A stretch of 64,000 bases of DNA from Pseudonocardia alaniniphila (lineage in GTDB: Bacteria > Actinomycetota > Actinomycetes > Mycobacteriales > Pseudonocardiaceae): positions 1 through 64,000 of the forward strand of contig NZ_JAKXMK010000035.1 in NCBI RefSeq assembly GCF_022524485.1, given 5' to 3'. Under the pieces are notes generated by a model. The model made no database searches. It was not told where the DNA came from and was given only the letters and a program-made list of their open reading frames with translations. The position numbers and the translations under genes are program-made. Below are positions 9,001-15,301 of the stretch, piece after piece (the first letter of the stretch is position 1; each line of letters starts with the position of its first letter).

Positions 9001-9178
9001 CGGCGTCACCCTCGGGGTCAACGCCTTCATCCACTACGGCACCACCGTCGGCGACAACGCCGTGATCGACGCCCACTCCTTCCTCATGAAGGGCGAGGAA
9101 GTGCCGCCTCACGCACGCTGGCACGGCAACCCCGCGTCGGAGGTTCGAGAGGGACAGCACGAACTGAGCGTCGCCTGA
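6089..9178 (+). CDS. Dual-carrier protein with Pls/PosA-type membrane terminal domain, no adenylation domain
   Basis: A 1029-residue protein starting at GTG 6089, nine bases after AAGGAG. Two phosphopantetheine carrier domains come first: DDLGADSL with Ser59 and DDLGVDSL with Ser217, separated by a Pro/Ala/Thr-rich linker (about 99-185). The rest, about residues 300-1029, matches the terminal domain that follows A-T in epsilon-poly-lysine synthetase-like enzymes (TIGR02353-type). It shows six predicted membrane segments (near 306-330, 350-372, 550-575, 610-630, 815-835, 850-875) alternating with three left-handed-beta-helix blocks of hexapeptide repeats. In Pls the terminal domain condenses carrier-bound amino acids into an isopeptide chain. 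This protein has no adenylation domain and must be loaded in trans, perhaps by the NRPS at 1-1623. It lies 1.36 kb downstream of the diaminopropionate genes on the same strand. The domain calls are firm; the reaction is inference. Confidence 0.88.
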   Translation: MRESVEALTEVIDFQATRAGHTNPMPSTETLLAEVLADIMKVERVDPGSNVFDDLGADSLVMAQFCARLRKRPDLPTVSMKDVYRHPTIRGLATAFEVPPGPVPTAKSAATARPAPSVGSTAAPKASSTATPMPIADRAPAPRPAPTADPAPTPAPAPTPEPSAVSTAPFKPSPTPRRRAAAAPTAATELAAVLAEVVGVDRVSPESHFFDDLGVDSLVMARFCARLRKRPDLPTVSMKDVYRYPTIGSLAAAFADAVPVAPAVPAVVAEPQTVFIPRVDPDGAAGTEQAAGAARVRKRAGTLQYLFCGLMQVLVFLGYSYLAGVIIDAGYNWVSAGSGLVDVYVRALEFGAATFLALSLLPIVLKWVLVGRWKAQEIPIWSLKYLRFWIVKTMIRANPLLLLIGARSRTSTASPILNLYLRALGAKIGRNVAIFSRTFPVCTDLLTIGEGTVIRKDSFFSGYRAQDGVIQTGPITLGKNVFIGEMSLVDIGASMGDGAQLGHASSLHSGQSVPAGESWDGSPAEPCGATYRVVERAPGGRLRSAWFGFSQIVSVLVVAMPLLVTVLVLALGEVPQLNTVFNPGPMALTTWTFYRDILITSAVAFGAFVVIGLLVVGTIPRLLNLAIKPDKVYPLYGFHYGLHKTIARMTNVRFFTWLFGDSSYIVNYLRWIGYDLGKVVQTGSNFGMEVRHENPFLSAVGSGTMVADGVSFINADFSSTSFRLSRVALGARSFLGNNIAYSAQSTVGDNCLLATKVMVPAGGNVREGVGLLGAPSFQIPRSVERDVKAARLSRAQQRRSLSTKNRHNIVTMALYLMVRYVFFLGVLLLDAASAELYFGWASQLALALSSVVTILFTVLYWVLVERLVMRFRSLEPRICSIYDRAFWRHERYWKVPAQTYIQLFNGTPFKGMVWRMLGVKVGRRLFDDGLTMTERTLVTIGDDCTLNLSSNVQCHSQEDGAFKSDRSTLGNGVTLGVNAFIHYGTTVGDNAVIDAHSFLMKGEEVPPHARWHGNPASEVREGQHELSVA

Positions 9179-9681
9179 CGCACTGCGCGGACCGATGCGG
9201 CCCGCAGCCGGTCGTCCTCCGCACGAGCCGTGGCCGATATCCGGCCGGCTGAAAGCGCCCCGCGATCAAGGAATACCGGGATGATCGAAATTCCGGATTC
9301 CCTGACGCGGGGCGTTTTCAATGATACGTGTCGCCAGTCCGTTGAATCGGGCCAGTGGTTCTCGCCACAATGTCGAGCCGATCGCACCTCGGCGACGTGT
9401 GCTGGTGGGGACACACTCGAGGTGGACGGGTCGTTGCGCGAAGTCGCGCCTTCGTTCGTTCTGTCGTCCGAAGCCCAGCATCTCATCGCATCCGGTCCGC
9501 ACCGGCGACCGGGCGAACACACCACTCTGTTAGAGGGGGAAATAGTTCCCGTGGCACCCGCTTCCCAGCCCCAAAGAAATAGTTCACACCCGCTACTTCG
9601 CGAAGTTCGGGCGACCGTCATTTCGGAAACATGAATATCCGGGTCGGTCAGGACCGGCGACATCGTGAAAGTGGTGAACAG
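9179..9681. other. Intergenic stretch with terminator, no gene seen
   Basis: After the hairpin at 9251-9319 about 360 bases remain before the acyltransferase-like gene. A 134-codon frame crosses the hairpin but shows no family resemblance or ribosome-binding site, so I do not call it. Confidence 0.5.
9251..9319 (+). terminator. Strong intrinsic terminator after the dual-carrier gene
   Basis: Arms 9251-9264 and 9306-9319 pair almost perfectly over 14 bp, with further pairing inside (CCGG and GGAAT/ATTCC segments), and the right arm ends in TTTTC. The same hairpin starts with GAAAG, so it could work on both strands. Confidence 0.8.
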
Positions 9682-10884
9682 ATGACGGAGAGTACGACCG
9701 AGACGGAAGACCGTGCACCGGTGCGCCTGGCACGTATCGAGGGGGTCGACCTGGCCAGAGGGCTGGCCCTGCTCGGAATGATCGCCACGCACGTGTTCGA
9801 CGCCGTCGACGACAACGGGGCGCCCACCGCCGCGACGATTGTGGCCGCAGGACGTTCCGCCGCGTCATTCGCGATGATCGCGGGAGTGAGCCTGGCGCTC
9901 ATCTCCGGACGGCAGCGACCGTTGGAGGGGCGCGACCTGTCCGCCATGCGCACGGGCATCCTGGTGCGCGCCATCGTGATCGGGGCGATCGGTCTCGCAA
10001 TCGGCTTCAGCGACGACGTCGACATCATCCTCCCCTACTACGCCGTGCTCTTCCTCCTCGCGATTCCCCTGCTCCGGTTGCAGCCGCGGATGCTGGTCCG
10101 CATCGCGATCGCATTGGCGATCATCGCGCCATTGCTGAACACGGCGATGATCTTCGCCGGCCTCCCCAGGCCCGACGACAACCCGACGTTCGCAACTCTG
10201 TTCACCGACCCGGTCGGCCTGTTCCAAGTGCTGTTCCTGACCGGCTACTACCCGGTGCTGGCCTACCTCGCCTACATCTGCGTGGGGCTCGCCATCGGGC
10301 GTTGTGACCTGACGTCGGCGCTGGTGGCCCGCCGCCTGCTGTTCGGCGGGATCGCGCTCGTGGTGCTGGCGTGGGCCATCGCGTTGCCCCTGCTGTACGG
10401 GCTGGGCGGTATCCACACGCTGTCCGGGCTCGGCGACTTCGACGGCGACCCGGCGTCGTCCTACCTGCTGTGGGACGGAGACGATCTCACCCCCATCAGC
10501 TCGTGGTGGTGGCTCGCGCTGCCCGCATCCCACTCCACCAGCTGGATCGACATGATCAACACCATCGGTTCCGCGATGGCGGTGATCGGAGGCTCGCTGC
10601 TCCTGGTGCGCGTCCCGTTGATCGCGCGTCTGCTGCGGCCGATCACGGTGGCGGGGACGATGGCTCTCACGATCTACACCGCGCACGTGCTGGTGCTCGC
10701 CACAGGCGTGCTGGACGACGAGGCCGGTCTGCTCTACCTGGTGCTGATCGTCGGTGCGTGCGTGTTCGCGCTGCTGTGGCGGCGGTTCCTGGGGCAGGGC
10801 CCGCTGGAGAGGCTCGTCGCGGAACTCTCAGGCAGGGCACGACGAGCTGTACTCACTCCCCGCCCGGTCGAGCGGCGCGCATAG
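9682..10884 (+). CDS. Multi-pass membrane acyltransferase-like protein (HGSNAT/DUF1624 type)
   Basis: About 400 residues, mostly membrane-spanning. It begins with the family signature RIEGVDLARGLALLGMI followed by a His (ATHVF), typical of heparan-alpha-glucosaminide N-acetyltransferase-like proteins, and roughly ten hydrophobic segments follow. Relatives move acyl groups across the membrane onto amines or sugars, but bacterial members are largely uncharacterised. I chose ATG 9682 because the conserved part begins 16 codons later; an in-frame ATG at 9631 is the alternative. The gene follows the dual-carrier gene in the same direction but is separated by a strong terminator, so it probably has its own promoter. 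A role in acylating or exporting the nonribosomal product is only a suggestion from position. Confidence 0.75.
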   Translation: MTESTTETEDRAPVRLARIEGVDLARGLALLGMIATHVFDAVDDNGAPTAATIVAAGRSAASFAMIAGVSLALISGRQRPLEGRDLSAMRTGILVRAIVIGAIGLAIGFSDDVDIILPYYAVLFLLAIPLLRLQPRMLVRIAIALAIIAPLLNTAMIFAGLPRPDDNPTFATLFTDPVGLFQVLFLTGYYPVLAYLAYICVGLAIGRCDLTSALVARRLLFGGIALVVLAWAIALPLLYGLGGIHTLSGLGDFDGDPASSYLLWDGDDLTPISSWWWLALPASHSTSWIDMINTIGSAMAVIGGSLLLVRVPLIARLLRPITVAGTMALTIYTAHVLVLATGVLDDEAGLLYLVLIVGACVFALLWRRFLGQGPLERLVAELSGRARRAVLTPRPVERRA

Positions 10885-10951
10885 CGCGCCGCAAGCCGGC
10901 GACGTGGCAACCAGCGCGGCTGCGGGGGCGACCTGCGCTGGTTGCCACGTC
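10872..10951. terminator. Two bidirectional terminator hairpins between convergent genes
   Basis: The first hairpin (10872-10892) is a perfect 9-bp stem with a 3-base loop overlapping the stop codon of the acyltransferase-like gene. The second (10901-10951) is a perfect 17-bp stem with a 17-base loop. Together they separate it from the convergent pepN. Just after them an 11-base word (GTATCAGAGCG) occurs twice in tandem. Confidence 0.75.
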
Positions 10952-11011
10952 GCATTGGCGTGCCGTGGCGTATCAGAGCGACGTATCAGAGCGGCCTGTC
11001 GTGGCGGCGCG

Positions 11012-13600
11012 TCAGCTCCGGTCGAACTCCCGTGCCCCGAGGGCCCGGATGATCCCGGCACGCCCCTCGGAGACCAGCCGCCGAAGTGCGGGCGGGTGCG
11101 ACTCGTCGGCGAGCCACCTGTCCGCGGCCTCGACCGTGGACGGCTCGACGGCCCACGACGGGAACAGGCCGAGCACCACCGACTGCGCCCGCTCGCTGGT
11201 GCGCCTGGCCCAGACCTCCGCCACCTCGTCGAAGTAGCGCTGGACGTAGCCGCTCAGCAGGGCGCGCTGTGTGGGGTGGCTGAACCCGCTGATGATCGCC
11301 TCCTGCACCGCGTTCGGAAGCTCATCGTCGTGCACGGCGCGATCCCAGGCGCGTTCCTTGCCCTCGGCCGTGGGCAGCAGCGCGCGGGCCCGCTCGCCCT
11401 GCCGTTGCCCCGTGGAGGTGGGGTCGCGCTCGAGCTCCTCCTCGATCTCGGCCTCGCCCAGGACACCGTGGGCAACCAGCGCCTGCAGCAGCCGCCAGCG
11501 CAGGTCGGTGTCGAGCGTGAGCCCCTCCGGGACGTCCGGGTTGTTCTCCGGCTGGAGCAGCCAGCTGCGCATCCGGTCGAGCACGCTGCTGGGCAGGACG
11601 CTCGCCGCGAGGGCGTTTACCGTGGTGAGCTGGGCGTCGGATCCCGCAGGCGCCGTGTCGAGCCGGAACCGCAGCGCGTCCACGAGCAGTGGCCAGCCGC
11701 GATCCTTCGCCCATCCCTCCTCGGCGTAGGAGCCGAGGGCGGTCTGAGCCTGCAGCAGCAGCCGCTGTACCACGCCGATCTCCGACTCGGCTCCGAACCC
11801 GCCCGCGATGAGCGTGACGAAGTCGCGTGCCTTGAGCTCTGCCTCGCGAGTCATCTCCCAGGCCGCAGACCAGCACAGGGTGCGGGGTAGCGGTTCGGCG
11901 ATGTCACCGATGCGGTCCACGAGCGTGGCGAGCGAGTCGGGGTCCAGGCGGAGCGCGCAGTAGGTGAGGTCGTCGTCGTTGACGAGCACGAGCTTGCCTC
12001 GCGGCACGCCCACGAGTTCCGGCACCTCCGTGCGCTCGCCGGAGACGTCCACCTCGACCCGGTGGGTGCGGATGAGCTTGCTCCCGGCCTGGTCGTCGGT
12101 GTCGTCGTACACGCCGACGGCGATGCGGTGGGTGCGCAGCTCCCCGGCGCCAGGACGCGCGCCACCCTGCACCACCTCGAACCGCGTGAAGCGGCCCTCG
12201 GCATCCACCTCGAACGACGGCCGGAGCAGGTTCAGCCCGGTGGTGCGCAGCCACTGGGCTCCCCAGTCGGAGAGGTCGCGGCCCGACGCCTCCTCCAGCG
12301 CGCCGAGCAGGTCGTCGAAGGTGGCGTTGCCCCAGGCGTGCGCGGCGAAGTAGCTGCGCAGCCCGGCCAGGAAGGGGTTGAGGCCGACGTAGGCGACGAG
12401 CTGCTTGAGCACCGACGCACCCTTGGCGTAGGTGATCCCGTCGAAGTTCACCTCGACGGCCTGCAGGTCGGGGATGTCGGCGGCCACGGGGTGGGTGGAG
12501 GGCAGCTGGTCCTGGCGGTACGCCCACGACTTCTCGACGTTGGCGAACGTCGTCCAGGCCTCGGTGTACTCGGTGGCCTCGGCCTGGCAGAGCACCGACG
12601 CCCAGGTGGCGAACGACTCGTTCAGCCACAGGTCGTCCCACCAGCGCATGGTGACGAGGTCGCCGAACCACATGTGCGCCATCTCGTGCAGCACGGTCTC
12701 TGCGCGGCGCTCGTAGAGGAAGCGCGTGACGCGCGAGCGGAAGACGTAGTCCTCCAGGAACGTCACCGCGCCTGCGTTCTCCATGGCGCCGGCGTTGAAC
12801 TCCGGCACGAAGAGCTGGTCGTACTTCCCGAACGGGTACCGGACGCCGAAGTTGCGGTGGTAGAAGTCGAAGCCCTGCCTGGTCTCGGTGAACAGCCGCT
12901 CCGCGTCCATGTGCGGGGCCAGCGAGGCCCGGCAGTAGATGCCGAGCGGGATCTCGCCGAGCTCGTCCGAGTATGTGGCGTGCCAGTCCGCGTAGGGTCC
13001 GGCGATCAGCGCCACCAGGTAGGTGCTCATGATCTCGCTGGTGGCGAAGCGGTGAACGGCCGCACCACCGGTTGCGTCCCCGGTCTCCTCGATGACGGCG
13101 TTGGAGACGACCTTCCAGTCAGCGGGAGCGGTGACCGTCAGCGCGTAGCGGGCCTTGAGGTCCGGCTGGTCGAAGCAGGCGAACATGCGCTTGGCGTCGG
13201 CCGTCTCGAACTGGGAGTAGAGGTACACGCCGCCGTCGACCGGGTCGACGAACCGGTGCAGCCCCTCGCCGGTGTTCATGTACCGGCCCGTGGCCTCCAC
13301 CCGCAGCTCGTTCTCGGCAGCCAGGTCGGGCAGCGCGATGCCGTCGTCCTCGCGGTAGCCGCTGACGTCGAGTTGCTTGCCGTTCAGCGTGGCCGAGCCG
13401 ACCCCCGCGCCCACGAAGTCGATCCAGCTGTCCGTGCCGGGCTCACTGCAGCGAAAGCGCACGGTCGTGATGCTGGCGAAGGTCGTCTCGCCGGGCTTGC
13501 CGCCACCGTCGGTCAGGTCGAGCTCGACCGCGTAGTCGGAGACGTTCAGCAGCGCGGCCCGCCGCTCGGCGTCGGCTCGTGTCAGGTTGGGCGGGGGCAT
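11012..13600 (-). CDS. pepN: Aminopeptidase N (M1 zinc metallopeptidase)
   Basis: An 862-residue cytoplasmic M1-family aminopeptidase that removes N-terminal residues from peptides. The exopeptidase motif GAMEN is at 271-275, the zinc site HEMAH at 305-309 and the third ligand Glu328 in LNESFATW. The C-terminal half is the ERAP1-like helical domain usual in actinobacterial PepN. Length is normal and no key residue is missing. The ATG is preceded by AGGAGAA. It is divergent from the DsbA-fold gene at 13815 and convergent with the gene ending at 10884. Confidence 0.97.
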   Translation of the reverse strand: MPPPNLTRADAERRAALLNVSDYAVELDLTDGGGKPGETTFASITTVRFRCSEPGTDSWIDFVGAGVGSATLNGKQLDVSGYREDDGIALPDLAAENELRVEATGRYMNTGEGLHRFVDPVDGGVYLYSQFETADAKRMFACFDQPDLKARYALTVTAPADWKVVSNAVIEETGDATGGAAVHRFATSEIMSTYLVALIAGPYADWHATYSDELGEIPLGIYCRASLAPHMDAERLFTETRQGFDFYHRNFGVRYPFGKYDQLFVPEFNAGAMENAGAVTFLEDYVFRSRVTRFLYERRAETVLHEMAHMWFGDLVTMRWWDDLWLNESFATWASVLCQAEATEYTEAWTTFANVEKSWAYRQDQLPSTHPVAADIPDLQAVEVNFDGITYAKGASVLKQLVAYVGLNPFLAGLRSYFAAHAWGNATFDDLLGALEEASGRDLSDWGAQWLRTTGLNLLRPSFEVDAEGRFTRFEVVQGGARPGAGELRTHRIAVGVYDDTDDQAGSKLIRTHRVEVDVSGERTEVPELVGVPRGKLVLVNDDDLTYCALRLDPDSLATLVDRIGDIAEPLPRTLCWSAAWEMTREAELKARDFVTLIAGGFGAESEIGVVQRLLLQAQTALGSYAEEGWAKDRGWPLLVDALRFRLDTAPAGSDAQLTTVNALAASVLPSSVLDRMRSWLLQPENNPDVPEGLTLDTDLRWRLLQALVAHGVLGEAEIEEELERDPTSTGQRQGERARALLPTAEGKERAWDRAVHDDELPNAVQEAIISGFSHPTQRALLSGYVQRYFDEVAEVWARRTSERAQSVVLGLFPSWAVEPSTVEAADRWLADESHPPALRRLVSEGRAGIIRALGAREFDRS

Positions 13601-13732
13601 GCGGTCTCGGTTCTCCTACATCGGGTCGTCCTGCTGTGGGTCGGCCACCTCGCTCGGCCCACCCTCGGGTCGGCCGGATCCGGGCGGCGCAGTGGCTGCC
13701 GATCCAACCACGAGTGCGCCCGGGATGCCCGA

Positions 13733-13805
13733 GATCGGGGAACGGGAATCCCGTCGACCTTGTCCAGGTTGTGCCGGTAGCCGTGCAGTGAGGCGTTCCC
13801 CGATC
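13733..13805 (+). promoter_or_regulatory. 12-bp inverted repeat just upstream of the DsbA-fold gene
   Basis: Arms at 13733-13744 and 13794-13805 are perfect 12-bp complements around a 49-base loop, which itself holds CGGGAATCCCG. The right arm ends three bases before the GGAGA ribosome-binding site of the gene starting at 13815. It could be a paired operator or a leader stem affecting ribosome access. Confidence 0.5.
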
Positions 13806-13814
13806 GGAGAGACT

Positions 13815-14456
13815 GTGACGACCGCGATCAGCACCGATACCCCTACCCCCACCGAGACCGCTCACGTCGACTTCTGGTTCGACCCGCTCTGCCCGTGGGC
13901 ATGGATCACGTCCCGATGGATGCTGGAGGTCCGCGAGGTCCGCGACGTGCGGATCGACTGGCACGTGATGAGCCTGTCCGTGCTCAACGAGGACCGCGAT
14001 CTCCCGGAGAACTACCGCGAGATGATGGACCGCGCCTGGGCGCCGGTGCGCGTGGCCATCGCCGCGGCCCGCGACCACGGGCAGGAGATCCTCGAACCCC
14101 TCTACACCGCCATGGGCACGCGTATCCACAACGGGGGCAACAAGGACTTCGACGTCGTCATCAAGGAGTCGCTCGCCGAGCTCGACCTGCCGGCCGCCCT
14201 GGCCGACGCCGCCAGTAGCACCGACTACGACGAGGAGCTGCGCGCCAGCCACAAGCGGGGCATGGAGCCGGTGGGCCTGGACGTGGGTACGCCCACGATC
14301 CACGTGAACGGCGTGGCCTTCTTCGGTCCCGTGCTCTCCCGAATCCCGCGTGGCGAGGATGCCGGCAAGGTGTTCGACGGTGCCCGCCTGCTCGCGGCCT
14401 ACCCGCATTTCTTCGAGCTCAAGAGGACCCGTACCGAGGGTCCCGAGTTCGACTGA
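13815..14456 (+). CDS. Rv2466c-like mycothiol-linked DsbA-fold protein
   Basis: A 213-residue thioredoxin-fold protein of the DsbA/HCCA isomerase group, very similar in pattern to Mycobacterium Rv2466c, a mycothiol-dependent reductase. Matching blocks include FWFDPLCPWAW near the N-terminus, HVMSLSVLNEDRD, GTPTIHVNGVAFFGPV (with the cis-Pro loop) and PHFFELKRTRTE at the end. As I recall it, the reference active site is CPWC; here the second Cys is Ala (CPWA), leaving one catalytic thiol. GTG 13815 was chosen because GGAGA lies just upstream and the product then starts at the usual place; longer in-frame extensions look non-coding. Confidence 0.88.
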   Translation: MTTAISTDTPTPTETAHVDFWFDPLCPWAWITSRWMLEVREVRDVRIDWHVMSLSVLNEDRDLPENYREMMDRAWAPVRVAIAAARDHGQEILEPLYTAMGTRIHNGGNKDFDVVIKESLAELDLPAALADAASSTDYDEELRASHKRGMEPVGLDVGTPTIHVNGVAFFGPVLSRIPRGEDAGKVFDGARLLAAYPHFFELKRTRTEGPEFD

Positions 14457-14468
14457 CCGACATGACGG

Positions 14469-14501
14469 CGCTCCCGCCCACGAATTTCCTGGGCGGGAGC
14501 G
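14469..14501. terminator. Bidirectional terminator between convergent genes
   Basis: A perfect 12-bp GC-rich stem with a 9-base AT-rich loop, with extra pairing of GACGGC/GCCGTC outside it. It lies between the stops of the DsbA-fold gene and the convergent CBS gene. Confidence 0.85.
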
Positions 14502-14523
14502 CAGCCGTCAAGAAAACTACAGC

Positions 14524-14958
14524 TCAGTAGCGGGCGATCACGGCGTCGCGGAGTACGCCCGTCTCGAGTTCCATCTCCCGGAGCCGGTTCTTCACCAGGT
14601 CACCGATGCTGACCATGCCCACCAGCTCGCCACCCTGGACCACGGGCAGGTGGCGGTAGCGCCCGGCCGTCATCCTGGCCATCGCATGAGCCACGGTCTC
14701 GTCGGGCGCGCAGGTGCTGACATGGCGCGTCATCACGTCGCTGACCTGCTTGTCGAGCAGAGCGGCACCATCCCGGCCAAGGGCCCGGACGATGTCGCGC
14801 TCGGAGACGATGCCGCGGATCGTCCGGTTCTCGTCGCACACGAGCACCGCACCGACGCCGAGCCTGCCGAGCCGCTCGACGACCTCGCCGACCGTGAGCC
14901 AAGGCAGCACGGAATGTACGGTTCGCCCCTTTGCGGCGAGAATGTCCGAGATCTTCAT
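14524..14958 (-). CDS. CBS-domain-pair protein (Hrp1-like)
   Basis: A 144-residue protein made of two CBS motifs (a Bateman module) and little else. The repeated pattern ending in GIVSERDIVRAL and GMVSIGDLVK is diagnostic. Such stand-alone pairs bind adenine nucleotides or sense energy state; Mycobacterium Hrp1 belongs to the hypoxia regulon. No effector domain is fused and no partner gene adjoins it. Confidence 0.9.
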   Translation of the reverse strand: MKISDILAAKGRTVHSVLPWLTVGEVVERLGRLGVGAVLVCDENRTIRGIVSERDIVRALGRDGAALLDKQVSDVMTRHVSTCAPDETVAHAMARMTAGRYRHLPVVQGGELVGMVSIGDLVKNRLREMELETGVLRDAVIARY

Positions 14959-15301
14959 CTACTCTCCACCTTCGTCGTCGCGCGTGGTTGAACCACCAGC
15001 ACCGATGATCCCCCTACGCCTCCTCCAACGGGTGTCATCGTCGCCTCGATCACCCTCACGGCGTACATCTCGTAAGAATTACTGCAAACGAGTCGCCGAA
15101 CGGTCATGCGGACAGACATCGCGAAGGCACCGAGAGTGTTCGGTAACAGACGCAAAAACTCTGGTCACCGCACGTCAGGCGCGAGGTTCGCTGATCTCCG
15201 GTGGCTGACCTGCGACGGGCCACAGATTCCGCGGCCTGGCCGGCGCCGTGGGCTCGGTCATTCGCCCTCGCGCCACGCACCCGCCTTCCTAGCGTCCGCC
15301 C
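14959..15301. other. Divergent intergenic region, no gene seen
   Basis: About 340 bases between the CBS gene and the secreted Rpf-like gene. I looked for a c-di-AMP (ydaO-type) riboswitch, which often precedes Rpf genes, and could not see its conserved core. An AT-rich patch near 15070 may hold the CBS-gene promoter. Confidence 0.4.

Noticed and set aside
9230..9634. 134-codon plus-strand frame
   Set aside because: It runs through the strong terminator at 9251-9319 and lacks a ribosome-binding site.
12062..13780. 572-codon open frame on the plus strand opposite pepN
   Set aside because: It mirrors the codon structure of pepN, which has clear catalytic motifs. High-GC genes routinely create long antisense frames.
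15150..15301. c-di-AMP riboswitch before the Rpf-like gene
   Set aside because: Often present before actinobacterial Rpf genes, but the conserved core was not found here.
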